Assembly (NCBI GenBank): GCA_021771915.1
Contig: JAETNY010000001.1
Coordinates: 124,001 to 188,000 of the forward strand
DNA from: Bacillota bacterium
GTDB lineage: Bacteria; Bacillota; Dehalobacteriia; UBA4068; UBA4997
Direction of reading: 5' to 3'
Length of the DNA: 64,000 bases
Shown here piece after piece: positions 48,423 to 57,730 of the stretch (position 1 is its first letter; the number at the start of each line of letters is the position of its first letter). The position numbers and the translations under genes were made by a program. The notes beneath the pieces are model-generated. The model ran no database searches. It had not been told where the DNA came from and was given only the letters and a program-made list of their open reading frames with translations.

Positions 48423-48698
48423 ATGCGTTTAGATAAATTTTTGAAAGTATCACGTTTGATTAAGCGGCGCACGGTGGCAAAAGATGTTAGCGGAGCCGGC
48501 AAGGTTTTGCTGAACGGACGACCGGCCAAGGCTGGCAGCGACGTTAAGGTGGGTGACCGTTTGACGCTGCTTTTCGGGCGACGTGAGGTGGAGTTGGAAA
48601 TTTTGGAAATTGCTGAAAGCAAACGCGCCGAGTTGGCGGCCGATATGTATAAAATATTGAAAGAAACGGTTGTGGCCGAGGAGGACGCCAGCTTTTAG
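48423..48698 (+). CDS. S4 domain RNA-binding protein (RqcP/Hsp15-like)
   Basis: MRLDKFLKVSRLIKRRTVAKDVSGAGKVLLNGRPAKAGSDVKVGD. Confidence 0.92.
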   Translation: MRLDKFLKVSRLIKRRTVAKDVSGAGKVLLNGRPAKAGSDVKVGDRLTLLFGRREVELEILEIAESKRAELAADMYKILKETVVAEEDASF

Positions 48699-48758
48699 TA
48701 TATTTTTGCTCATGTATGGCCAGACTATCAGCAAGCAAAATAAAAAGGAGGCTGGCTG

Positions 48759-49451
48759 ATGCTGGACACGGGAACAAACACGCCTGCGCAGGCCGAGCGT
48801 TTGAAGCAGGTGCAGGCTATGGAAAAGGCCTTGAAGCAATTTCGGCAGCAACAGGAAACAGAAAAATCAGAATTTGCGGCGGAATTTGGCCGCTTAAGCC
48901 GCACGGACAGCCGCCTGGCGGCCTTTGGTCTGTTGGAGTCGGTATCGTTGACGGCCTTGCTGCTGGCTTGTGAAAGCGCGCTTCGGGCGGCGAATTTGGA
49001 GCTTTTGTGGCTGCAGGAGCGCGGAAACGGTTGGGCGGCAGCCTGTTTGCAGGGCAACAGTGAGGATTTGGAGCAGGCTATGGCTAAAGCCGGGGCGGCC
49101 GGCAAGCGTCTGGGTGAGCCGATTTTGGCGCAAATGTTTAAAGACCCTCCGCTGGTGCTGCGTCGTTGGTTTTTAACGCAGGGCACGTTGGCGGCGTTGG
49201 CTGGAGTTGGGGGTGAAAATATGCAGCTTAAGGACGCGGACAAGGTTAGGGAGCAGCTGGCCGGCCGTGTGCAGCTGCAAAATGCGGTTTCTCTGCTGGA
49301 ATATACTGATGCGGAGCTGCGCAGTTTAATTCGGCAGCAACTGCCGGACGAGGATAAGTTGACGCGCAGCCGGCTTAATTCCATGCATAAAGAGGAATTG
49401 GTTGATTTTTATAATCAGCTTAATCATGGGCAAGTACCGGTTTTGAATTAA
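48759..49451 (+). CDS. Hypothetical protein (230 aa)
   Basis: AGGAGG SD; consistent coding style; no recognised domain. Confidence 0.65.
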   Translation: MLDTGTNTPAQAERLKQVQAMEKALKQFRQQQETEKSEFAAEFGRLSRTDSRLAAFGLLESVSLTALLLACESALRAANLELLWLQERGNGWAAACLQGNSEDLEQAMAKAGAAGKRLGEPILAQMFKDPPLVLRRWFLTQGTLAALAGVGGENMQLKDADKVREQLAGRVQLQNAVSLLEYTDAELRSLIRQQLPDEDKLTRSRLNSMHKEELVDFYNQLNHGQVPVLN

Positions 49452-49455
49452 AAAA

Positions 49456-49494
49456 ACCAACCGTCACTATTTTAGCGGCGGTTGGTAATTTTTT
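49456..49494 (+). terminator. Intrinsic terminator
   Basis: ACCAACCG...CGGTTGGT then TAATTTTTTA. Confidence 0.85.
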
Positions 49495-49505
49495 ACCCCA
49501 AAGTA

Positions 49506-49534
49506 TTGACTTTTGTTACAACATATGATATTAT
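49506..49534 (+). promoter_or_regulatory. Promoter of small DNA-binding-type gene
   Basis: TTGACT - 17 nt - TATTAT, flanked by CTTTTGTT / AACAAAAG arms (49510-49517, 49544-49551). Confidence 0.7.
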
Positions 49535-49555
49535 TTACGTGACAACAAAAGAGAG

Positions 49556-49747
49556 GTGATGAAACTGTCGCCAAGAACTGGCCGTCCGATTGTTGGAGAT
49601 GAGCCAAGAAATAAAACGCTTGGCTTAAGAGTGACCGCAACAACCATTAAGAAAATAAATGTTTGTGCCGAAATCACTGGTAAAACTAAAACCGAGTTGC
49701 TGGAAAGAATGATTGATGCGCTTTATGACAATCTGACAAAAAAATAA
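49556..49747 (+). CDS. Small ribbon-helix-helix-like protein (63 aa)
   Basis: RPIVGDEPRNKTLGLRVTATTIKKINVCAEITGKTKTELLERMIDALY resembles RHH/CopG-type proteins; GAGAGGTGAT SD. Confidence 0.65.
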   Translation: MMKLSPRTGRPIVGDEPRNKTLGLRVTATTIKKINVCAEITGKTKTELLERMIDALYDNLTKK

Positions 49748-49786
49748 GGAACAGCCTGCCAACCATTACAAAAACGCGGACTGTTC
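49747..49786 (+). repeat. Inverted repeat (hairpin)
   Basis: GGAACAGCCTGC...GCGGACTGTTCC. Confidence 0.7.
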
Positions 49787-49790
49787 CAAT

Positions 49791-49836
49791 ACCCCTAACA
49801 AGGAGGGTAAATCTATTATACCACACCTTGTTGGGG
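49791..49836 (+). repeat. Inverted repeat (leader hairpin enclosing an SD-like AGGAGGG)
   Basis: CCCC(T)AACAA(A)GG ... CCTTGTTGGGG, 11 paired bases with two single-nt bulges. Confidence 0.7.
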
Positions 49837-49858
49837 AAAAACAAGGGAGAATATAAAA

Positions 49859-50125
49859 ATGGCTGAAAAAAAGTTAACTGAAAAAAATAATCTGATTAAA
49901 GAAGTGCGCAAGGAAATAAGGCAGATAGATGATATTAACCATCGAATTTATTGTGTGAATGCGATTATGGATTTGATTTATCAAGCCTCGCAGACCAACC
50001 AGAAAAATGCTTCAGATTACATATCAAGTATTAATATTTGTAGTTGGACTTTGGAAAATGTTCAACAGGATTTGGATATGTTATATGAAAATGTTTTGCA
50101 GATTTTACGTGATTATGAACAATAA
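49859..50125 (+). CDS. Hypothetical protein (88 aa)
   Basis: AAGGGAG SD; no recognised family; ends before a terminator. Confidence 0.6.
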   Translation: MAEKKLTEKNNLIKEVRKEIRQIDDINHRIYCVNAIMDLIYQASQTNQKNASDYISSINICSWTLENVQQDLDMLYENVLQILRDYEQ

Positions 50126-50148
50126 GGCAGCAAATGATTAAAATAAAT

Positions 50149-50177
50149 AAAATCCCTCTCGGCTGAGAGGGATTTTT
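50149..50177. terminator. Bidirectional terminator
   Basis: AAAATCCCTCTC-GGCT-GAGAGGGATTTTT. Confidence 0.88.
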
Positions 50178-50199
50178 AGCGTGGCAAAGTTTGTTGTTA

Positions 50200-51216
50200 T
50201 TACAAGCTGAAACTTCTGTCCTGTTGGAATGGCTGACGGCTGGGGTTGTCGTCGGCGCGGTAAATATGGCCGGCGCTTAAGTTATAAATTACCGACCAGA
50301 CCGTATCATGGCCGGTTTGGTGCTCATACTGGCATAAAAAGCCTTTTTGACCGCTAAGCAGTTCCTGAACCTGCCTTAAATCCATTTGCTGACTTGCCAG
50401 TGGTAAAATCTTTTGCAGCGTTTGCCAGCGCTCTGCGGCCTGCCAGTTATCAATTTGCCTGTTTTGACAACTTTGCAGGCTGGGGCTGGAAAACTGATTG
50501 ACGGCGCAGACAAAGGGGCTGTTTGGCCGGGGACGGATAATTTCCATATGTTGGGCGCACATTTCCAGCAGGGCGATATTTCCCTGCTTATCGGCGGCAA
50601 TGAGCGTATGAGCGGAGGCGATGGGCAGATTTTGACATTTTTGCAGAACCTGCTCGGTATTCTGGCATTTTTCCAGCAAATAGCGCAGCAACAGTCCGGC
50701 GTTAAAGCCCGGTTTAATCTTCGTCGGCGCCACGCTGGTTAAGCCCAGCGCCAGACCGTGCGCGTTTACGCCGTCTTCCATTTCAATGAAAGCTGTGGTG
50801 TTGCCGTAAAAATCAGCTGAATTATCAGAGTCGGTTGGAAAATGATATATTACATTCAAATTGAAGTCAGCCAGCGCGGTTAAAAAATCACTGTTGCGGC
50901 CCAGCAGAATCTGGCCGGGATTGGTCAACGCCATACAGGAACATTGAGCTGCCGGCGGCAGTGCGTACATGCTGAATAAAATTGCCTGAATATCCTCCGC
51001 TGAACAGTTTTGTCCGGCGGCCAACCCGGCAATTTCAGCCAGAATTTCCGGAAAAAAATGCTGATAAATGGGCAGACAGGCGGCGGCGAAGTCGCGTCTG
51101 GTTTTCGTTAAGGGGAAGGGCAGGCGGTCAAAAATAAAAATACCGTCCGCGGTCTGTTTCTGGCCGAATTGCAGGCCAATCTGGTAATGTGAGCCGTAAA
51201 AAATTTCATGTTTCAC
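50200..51216 (-). CDS. C45-family (acyl-CoA:6-APA acyltransferase-like) Ntn hydrolase
   Basis: AAQCSCMALTNPGQILLGRNSDF, NAHGLALGLTSV, IAADKQGNIALLE. Confidence 0.82.
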   Translation of the reverse strand: MKHEIFYGSHYQIGLQFGQKQTADGIFIFDRLPFPLTKTRRDFAAACLPIYQHFFPEILAEIAGLAAGQNCSAEDIQAILFSMYALPPAAQCSCMALTNPGQILLGRNSDFLTALADFNLNVIYHFPTDSDNSADFYGNTTAFIEMEDGVNAHGLALGLTSVAPTKIKPGFNAGLLLRYLLEKCQNTEQVLQKCQNLPIASAHTLIAADKQGNIALLEMCAQHMEIIRPRPNSPFVCAVNQFSSPSLQSCQNRQIDNWQAAERWQTLQKILPLASQQMDLRQVQELLSGQKGFLCQYEHQTGHDTVWSVIYNLSAGHIYRADDNPSRQPFQQDRSFSL

Positions 51217-51439
51217 GTTAAAGCACTCTCCTTACTTTTTTTGACTGCCGGCAGTGCTTTAATAGCTATTGGCTTAAAGGATAAACTAATAAAAATTTTA
51301 TGTCAAGGGCTTGGGGAAGTTTTTTCACGAAAATTTGCAAGAGTTTGCCGGCGGCGCTTGCTATTTGCGGCGTCTGATGTTAAAATATGAATTAGCGAAA
51401 TATGAAGCAGGGAAATATTAATGAGGGGCGTTTGGAGAA

Positions 51440-52531
51440 GTGAAGAAATTTTTTGGCAAAAAAGCGCCGGCTGAACCGGCGATGGCGATAGATAAATCAA
51501 TCTATGCTCAAATTAAGCGGGCTATTGAACCGGACGGCCTGTTATCGCAAAAATTTCATTTGGGCGCAGAACCGCAGCCAGGGCAGATATGTTTTGCGCC
51601 GGGAGCGATGGACGGTATAATTTTATATCATAGCGGCGGCGGTGTTGACGCCGCGCTTTTGACTGATTTGCAGCAGCTGACTCGGCAGGTTACGGCCGGG
51701 TTGGATTTTGCGGCGGCCGAGGCGCAGCTGACGGCCTGTTTTGAGCGCCGTGCTGCTAAAGAAAAGTCGCATGATAAGATTGTGGGCAGTTATGACGGCA
51801 TGTTAGGCTGCATTGACGCTTTGCAGGAATGGATTTTGCAAAATCGTGAGGAGTTGCCGCCACAGCCGCTTTTTGATTTTGCGGTGCAGGTTTTGCGGCA
51901 TAGTGGCAGTGTGGGCGCGCTGAAATACGCCCTTTCCGTGCTGGAACTGCTGGCGCAGGCGGAGGGTGACTGGCGCGGCCTATTGCATACGCTGGCGCTT
52001 TGTGATGAATTTACTTTGTATTGTGTGTTTGTGGCCAGACAGTGGGAGAACGCCAATCAGGAAATCTGGCAGATGGCGCAATGTGCCAGAGGCTGGGGGC
52101 GCGTGCATGCGGTGGCGGAGTTGGAGCCGGAAACATCGGCCATACAGGAATGGTTGTTAGACGAGGGTTGGCGCAATGGTGTTTTGGCGGCTTATTCAGC
52201 TTTGCAGTGTACGCTTAAGGGCGATTTGGCGGCGCGTTTGCAGCGCCCTGATTTGACGCCGGAACAGCTGAACGCGGCGGCCGGTTTGTTGGCCGGGCTT
52301 TTAGACGAGGGGCCGCTTTTGGGGATATCTGATGAACGCCTGTCAGACCCGGCCGGTTTGCTTGGCAGTTTTTTGGCGCAGGCGCGGCGTTTGAATTATG
52401 TCATTGAGCGCGAACTTTTGCAGGATATTATCGGCGTGGCGGCGGAACACGGCTGGCCGGAACTGCAAACGCAGGCGGAAAGCATTTTGGCAGATTACCC
52501 GGCGGCGCCGGAGCAGGAAATTGGAGAATAA
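51440..52531 (+). CDS. Hypothetical helical-repeat-like protein (363 aa)
   Basis: Long ORF with host-like codon usage upstream of trkA; no recognised motif. Confidence 0.65.
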   Translation: MKKFFGKKAPAEPAMAIDKSIYAQIKRAIEPDGLLSQKFHLGAEPQPGQICFAPGAMDGIILYHSGGGVDAALLTDLQQLTRQVTAGLDFAAAEAQLTACFERRAAKEKSHDKIVGSYDGMLGCIDALQEWILQNREELPPQPLFDFAVQVLRHSGSVGALKYALSVLELLAQAEGDWRGLLHTLALCDEFTLYCVFVARQWENANQEIWQMAQCARGWGRVHAVAELEPETSAIQEWLLDEGWRNGVLAAYSALQCTLKGDLAARLQRPDLTPEQLNAAAGLLAGLLDEGPLLGISDERLSDPAGLLGSFLAQARRLNYVIERELLQDIIGVAAEHGWPELQTQAESILADYPAAPEQEIGE

Positions 52532-52536
52532 ACTAA

Positions 52537-53883
52537 ATGAAAGTAATAATCGTTGGAGCGGGTAAGGTTGGTTTCAGCATTGCTGAAACTTTGTCGAATA
52601 AAGATATTGATGTGGTGGTGATTGATACTGATGCGGAACGTCTTTCAACTGTGCAGGAATATTTGGACGTGCAGGTGATGACTGGCAACGGTGCGGCGAT
52701 GTCGGTGCTGGAAAAATCCGGCATTACCGGCAGTGATTTGCTGATTGCCGTAACGGAGTTGGACGAGATTAACATGATGACCTGTTTTGTCGGCAAGTCA
52801 TATGGGGTTAAGAGTACTATTGCCCGGGTGCGCAAGCAGGAATACAGCGAGTTGGCCAAGTCAGAACGCCAGGAGCAGCTGGGTATTGATTTGATTATTA
52901 ATCCCGAGTTACTGGCGGCGCAGGAGTTGGCCAAGCTGGTTTTGCACCCGGAGGCGCATGAAGTGGAATATTATGTCGACGGCAAGGTGGTAATGCTGGG
53001 CTTAAAGCTTGATGAGAACAGCGGCATTGTGGGCGCGCAGCTTAAGGATATTCATTTTCCACATTCCTGTGTGGTGGTGGGCGTTATTCGGGGTGAAAAG
53101 ATGATTATTCCCAACGGTTCCACCAAAATTTTGCCTAAAGATGAAATTTTTTTGCTTTCGGCTTCTAAGGATATGTTGGATTTGGAAATTTTTATGAATG
53201 TACGCAAGCGCGCTATTAATAATGTGGCCGTTTTTGGCGGTGGTTTGCTGGCTTTTTATCTCTGCCAGATTTTTGAGTCCAAGCGCCGGCGTATCAATGT
53301 GAAGCTTTTTGAGGAAGACCCGGAGGTCTGCCTGGATTTGAACGAGGATTTGAGCCGCACGGTGGTAATCAACGGTTCCGGCCGGGATATGGATTTAATG
53401 CAGGACGAAAATATTGCGGATATGGACGTGGTGTTGGCGGTTAATGATGATGATGAAGCTAATGTTATGATTTCCATGATTGCCAAGCATGTTGGCGCGC
53501 GCAAGGTTATTTCCCAAATTCGCCGTTCTGATTATGTTAATATGATTGAGAATTTTGGCATTGATAAGGCGGTAAGCCCTCGCAGCTTAATGGTGGCAGC
53601 CATTCTGCGTTTTATTAACCGCGGTTCTGTGTTAAACTTGAAGCTTTTGCAGAATGATATGGCGCAGATGAATGAATTTGTGTTGCCGCCGGGCTCAAAA
53701 CTGGCCAACAAAGCGCTGAAAAATCTGCGTTTTCCGGAGCAGTCTATTGTGGGGCTGATTGTGCGCAACGGTGATATTATTATCCCCAACGGCGAGGTTA
53801 GGCTGTTGCCGGGTGATAATTTGCTGACATTTTCCGCCACTGAAAATTCTGAGGCGGTTATGGATTACATTTTACAGGTTTAG
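52537..53883 (+). CDS. trkA: Trk potassium uptake regulator TrkA
   Basis: MKVIIVGAGKVGFSIAETLSNKDIDVVVID; duplicated RCK N/C domains. Confidence 0.96.
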   Translation: MKVIIVGAGKVGFSIAETLSNKDIDVVVIDTDAERLSTVQEYLDVQVMTGNGAAMSVLEKSGITGSDLLIAVTELDEINMMTCFVGKSYGVKSTIARVRKQEYSELAKSERQEQLGIDLIINPELLAAQELAKLVLHPEAHEVEYYVDGKVVMLGLKLDENSGIVGAQLKDIHFPHSCVVVGVIRGEKMIIPNGSTKILPKDEIFLLSASKDMLDLEIFMNVRKRAINNVAVFGGGLLAFYLCQIFESKRRRINVKLFEEDPEVCLDLNEDLSRTVVINGSGRDMDLMQDENIADMDVVLAVNDDDEANVMISMIAKHVGARKVISQIRRSDYVNMIENFGIDKAVSPRSLMVAAILRFINRGSVLNLKLLQNDMAQMNEFVLPPGSKLANKALKNLRFPEQSIVGLIVRNGDIIIPNGEVRLLPGDNLLTFSATENSEAVMDYILQV

Positions 53884-53901
53884 GTCTTTTAGGAGAAAAA
53901 T

Positions 53902-55356
53902 ATGCGTTTTGGTGTGGTTTTTTATAATTTGGGCAAAATATGTCTGGTTTTGGCTGCTTCTATGGCTTTGCCTATCAGCTTTGAACTGATGGCCCGGGAG
54001 GACGTTACGGGGGCGCTGGTTGGGGCGCAGCTGGTTATGCTGGCCTCCGGGCTGCTGTTTATGTTGATATTTCGGTATGCCAGGCGTACAACTCTGCGTT
54101 ATCGGGAAAGTTTTGGTATTGCCACTTTTGCCTGGATTTTGGCTGCCGCTTTAGGCTCGCTGCCTTATATTTTTAGCCATACTTGCAGCGTCTGGGACGC
54201 ACTGTTTGAGAGTATGTCCGGTTTTACGACCACGGGTGCTTCTATTTTGCCGGATTTGGAGGCGCTGCCGGCCGGTATTTTAATCTGGCGCGGTTTAACG
54301 CACTGGCTGGGCGGTATGGGTATTGTGGTTTTGTTGGCGGCTCTGGCCTCTGGTAATGCGGCTAACAAGATGTATAAGGCCGAGGCGCCGGGCAATGCCT
54401 TTACGGAAAAGCTGGCTCCCAAAAGCGATGACATGGCTAAAATTCTCTGGCTGACCTATGTGGGTATTTCTGTGCTTTTAATGCTGCTGCTGATGTTGAG
54501 CGGTTTAAACTTTGTTGATGCAATTTGTCATACCTTTGGTACGGTTTCCACCGGCGGTTTTTCCAGCCGTAATGCCAGTATGTCTGCATTTGATGATAAT
54601 GCCATGGCGCAGTGGCTGGTGATTATTTTTATGGCGCTTTGCGGCACCAATTTTGCTTTTATTTATATGCTGCTGGTCAAACGCCGCAACTTTTTTTGGC
54701 GCAGCGAAGAATTTCGGGTTTATATGCAGCTGATTTTGGTGGCCATATCGGCGGTAACTTTTAATTTGTTGCATAATGATTATTTTGCTGGCCGTCCTTT
54801 GGAATACACTATTCGTCAGGCGTCTTTTCAGGTGGTTAATATTATAACAACGACCGGTTTTTATTCGGATAACTATGATTTATGGCCGTCGTTTTGTCGA
54901 ATAGTGCTGCTGTGTTTGATGTTCTCCGGCGCCTGTGCCGGTTCAACCTCTGGTTCAATAAAAATCAGCCGTTGGATAATTGTTTTCAAAAGCTGTTGGG
55001 CCAGTCTTGGAAAAGCTATGCAGCCTCGTCTGGTATCATCGGTTAAGCTGGATAAAAAAATCCAGTCGCAAACCACTATCAACTCGGCGCAGGTTTTTGT
55101 TATAATCTTTCTTTTGCTGACGGGCTTCGGCACTATTGTTATGTCGGCTTTTGGGCTTACGCCGTTTGAGTCGATTTCGGTAACGCTGGCTTCTTTGAGT
55201 AATGCTGGTCCAGCCTTTGACAGTTTCGGTCCAACCTGCAATTACATTCCTTTGCCTGGGTCGGCGAAAATGTTTCTGGCGTTTTATATGATGCTGGGCA
55301 GACTGGAATTGATGTCGGTGCTGGTGCTGTTTACACGCGGTTTCTGGCGGAAGTAA
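53902..55356 (+). CDS. trkH: Trk-type potassium transporter TrkH
   Basis: SMSGFTTTGASIL, HTFGTVSTGGFSSRN, ITTTGFYSDNYDLW, LSNAGPAFDSFGPT. Confidence 0.96.
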   Translation: MRFGVVFYNLGKICLVLAASMALPISFELMAREDVTGALVGAQLVMLASGLLFMLIFRYARRTTLRYRESFGIATFAWILAAALGSLPYIFSHTCSVWDALFESMSGFTTTGASILPDLEALPAGILIWRGLTHWLGGMGIVVLLAALASGNAANKMYKAEAPGNAFTEKLAPKSDDMAKILWLTYVGISVLLMLLLMLSGLNFVDAICHTFGTVSTGGFSSRNASMSAFDDNAMAQWLVIIFMALCGTNFAFIYMLLVKRRNFFWRSEEFRVYMQLILVAISAVTFNLLHNDYFAGRPLEYTIRQASFQVVNIITTTGFYSDNYDLWPSFCRIVLLCLMFSGACAGSTSGSIKISRWIIVFKSCWASLGKAMQPRLVSSVKLDKKIQSQTTINSAQVFVIIFLLLTGFGTIVMSAFGLTPFESISVTLASLSNAGPAFDSFGPTCNYIPLPGSAKMFLAFYMMLGRLELMSVLVLFTRGFWRK

Positions 55357-55380
55357 AAAAACAGAGGGAATTATATTTTA

Positions 55381-56175
55381 ATGAACAAACAGGGAAATAA
55401 TGATTTAGCACATAATATGGAGCCGGCCTTTTGGCGCTCGCTTTATGGTGAGTGTACGCAGGTGCCGGATTATCTGCTGGCTAATTATCGGGAGATTGGC
55501 CTTTCCGACCAGGAATTTATCGCTTTGTTGCGTGTTTTGGCCTGTCAGCAGAAATATCAGCCCTATATCAGGCAGGAACGGCTGCTGGAGCAATGGCGTG
55601 GTGATAAAGCGGCGTTAAGCGCTTCTCTGGCCGCTTTGCAGCAGCAAGGCGTTTTGCGTCCAGTGGACGCCGAGGGCAGCGCTTATACGCTGGCCGGGCT
55701 TTATGCCAAACTGCTGGAACTTTGGGTTTTTCAGCGTTGCGTGCCGCCAGCAGAAAGTCCGGCTACAGAAAACTCCCTCAAACCGGGGTCTGAACCGGAA
55801 TTGACCGAGATTATCAAAGCGGCCTATCAGCTTTTTGAGGGCGAGTTTGCACGGCCGCTTTCTCCTCTGGAAATGGAAAAGCTAAACGCCTGGCTGATTG
55901 CCGATGGTTGGGATTTTGCCATGCTGAAAGAGGCCATGCGTCGGGCGGTGCTGCATAATGCGCTTAATCTGGCTTATATCGATAAAATTCTGCTGCGTTG
56001 GAAACGAGAGGGTATTGCCAGCATGGAACAGCTGCAAGTCAAGGAGGGGCAAACTCCGGCCGCAAGCACGGATAAGCCCAAAGGGCGGTCGCGCGATACC
56101 AAAAATGGTCGTGTTAAACCCAAAGCCGCTGAACCCAGCTTTACCACTAAAGATGATTACAGCAGGTATTTTTAA
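55381..56175 (+). CDS. DnaD domain protein
   Basis: AAYQLFEGEFARPLSPLEMEKLNAWLIADGWDFAMLKEAMRRAVLHNALNLAYIDKILLRW. Confidence 0.88.
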   Translation: MNKQGNNDLAHNMEPAFWRSLYGECTQVPDYLLANYREIGLSDQEFIALLRVLACQQKYQPYIRQERLLEQWRGDKAALSASLAALQQQGVLRPVDAEGSAYTLAGLYAKLLELWVFQRCVPPAESPATENSLKPGSEPELTEIIKAAYQLFEGEFARPLSPLEMEKLNAWLIADGWDFAMLKEAMRRAVLHNALNLAYIDKILLRWKREGIASMEQLQVKEGQTPAASTDKPKGRSRDTKNGRVKPKAAEPSFTTKDDYSRYF

Positions 56176-56288
56176 AGCATTGGCATACGGGCGTTATAAA
56201 GCGCTTCTATATAAAATGCAATTTGTAACGCTGGGTTTGAAGCATTTTGTTGCTTGTGGTTGCCAAGGCTTTAAAAAATGCCAAGGTT

Positions 56289-57356
56289 TTAAAATGTCCA
56301 GGGAGTGGTTGGGGAGCGAGAGCCGCGCCACCAGCGCCAGAACCAGCCGGCCAGCGGCACCAGAGATGCCGCCAGCGGTACGGCGATAATCATGCCAAGC
56401 ACGCCGAACCAATAGCCGCCGACCAAAACGGCAAAGATGATATAGAGGGGGTGCAGACGCACGGCGCCAGACATAATGCGCGGCGATATGACAATATTTT
56501 CCAGCTGTTGCACAACCAACCAGATGATTAGCATTTTGATAATGGCCAGCCGTCCCTGCACCATGACCAGCAACAGGCAGGGCAGAAAAGCCAGCAGGGG
56601 CCCCAGATATGGGATAAGTTCGGCAACGGCCATAATCAGGCCGAGGGTGAAGCTGTATTGCACGCCGCAGAGCCAAAGCAACAGGTAAAAAAGCAGACCA
56701 ACACAAACGGCTACCAGCAGATAACCACGTACAAAGCCGCGCAGCATCTGGTTCAGTTCGCGTAGCAGCGGCAGCAGGCGTCGTTCCCATTCTGGTGAGA
56801 GCCATTGCCGAGCCAGTTTGACAAAGGTTTGGCGGTCACGCATGAAATAAAAGGCGAAAACCGGTGCAAAGATGAGCGTTGATATATTGCTGAAGAAAGA
56901 AGGCAGCAGACGCAGACTGCGCATAAGCCAGTTATACAGGCTATCACCCAGACCGTTGATAAAATCGCGCAGGCAATCGTCCATGAAAGACGGCAGCATG
57001 GGCAGACCAAGACGTTCCGGCCAACTGTCATGACAATTTTGCCAGAAACTTTGGCAGGACGCGATGGTTTCCGGCAGCAGCTGGCCAATTGCTGCAACAT
57101 CACGCCAAAGGCGCGGTATGCCCCAAACGCTGGCAACGGCCAATAGACTGAAAAGCCCGGCATAAACCAGCGTAATGGCCAGCCAACCGGGCAGGTTATA
57201 TCTTTCCAGATGTTTTACCAGCGGCAGCAGAATATAACAGAGGGCAGCGGCCAGACCGAGCGGTAATAGCAGCGCCTGGCAAAGCAACAGCAAAAGTACG
57301 GCTAAAACTATACCTCCCAATATCCATAACAGTTTTTTCAGACGCAGCCTGTTCAT
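56289..57356 (-). CDS. AI-2E/PerM family permease
   Basis: Multi-TM; ALCYILLPLVKHLER, LIMAVAELIPYLGPLLAFLP. Confidence 0.9.
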   Translation of the reverse strand: MNRLRLKKLLWILGGIVLAVLLLLLCQALLLPLGLAAALCYILLPLVKHLERYNLPGWLAITLVYAGLFSLLAVASVWGIPRLWRDVAAIGQLLPETIASCQSFWQNCHDSWPERLGLPMLPSFMDDCLRDFINGLGDSLYNWLMRSLRLLPSFFSNISTLIFAPVFAFYFMRDRQTFVKLARQWLSPEWERRLLPLLRELNQMLRGFVRGYLLVAVCVGLLFYLLLWLCGVQYSFTLGLIMAVAELIPYLGPLLAFLPCLLLVMVQGRLAIIKMLIIWLVVQQLENIVISPRIMSGAVRLHPLYIIFAVLVGGYWFGVLGMIIAVPLAASLVPLAGWFWRWWRGSRSPTTPWTF

Positions 57357-57448
57357 GCTTGTCCCTCCAGATTTTATTAGCTTGGGTGCCGGGGTTATGT
57401 AAGACTGCGGCCCGGTCAGGCCGCAGAGGTTTTGCTCTGATTGGGAGT

Positions 57449-57730
57449 TTAGGGAATTAGACGATTAATCCAGCGTCCGGTTTTAATCATGGCATTGCCG
57501 GTTTTGTGAGCCATCATGCAAAATTCATCGGCAAATTCTTCGCTGATATTCGACATCATACCCATCATGCCGCGCCGGCTCATCATGTTGCGGCTGATAT
57601 GGTTGCTGTGGTGGCCGGAGCCGACAGCCTTTTGCATGCTCATGGCGCCAACCGCGCCCAGCGTGCCGATACCGGCGGCCACAGCGGCGTATAACATGGC
57701 TTTGTTGCTGCTTCTGCTCATTTTTAACAC
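57449..57730 (-). CDS. Small Met/His-rich hypothetical protein with N-terminal hydrophobic helix
   Basis: AMLYAAVAAGIGTLGAVGAM, GSGHHSNHISRNMMSRRGMMGMM; GGAGGTG SD. Confidence 0.7.
   Translation of the reverse strand: MLKMSRSSNKAMLYAAVAAGIGTLGAVGAMSMQKAVGSGHHSNHISRNMMSRRGMMGMMSNISEEFADEFCMMAHKTGNAMIKTGRWINRLIP

Noticed and set aside
56240-56300. Short near-duplicate TGCCAAGG(C/T)TTTAAAA
   Set aside because: Only two imperfect copies of about 16 nt; not a CRISPR or meaningful repeat array.
56194-56805. 203-aa minus-strand ORF overlapping the AI-2E permease
   Set aside because: Alternative frame of the permease gene.
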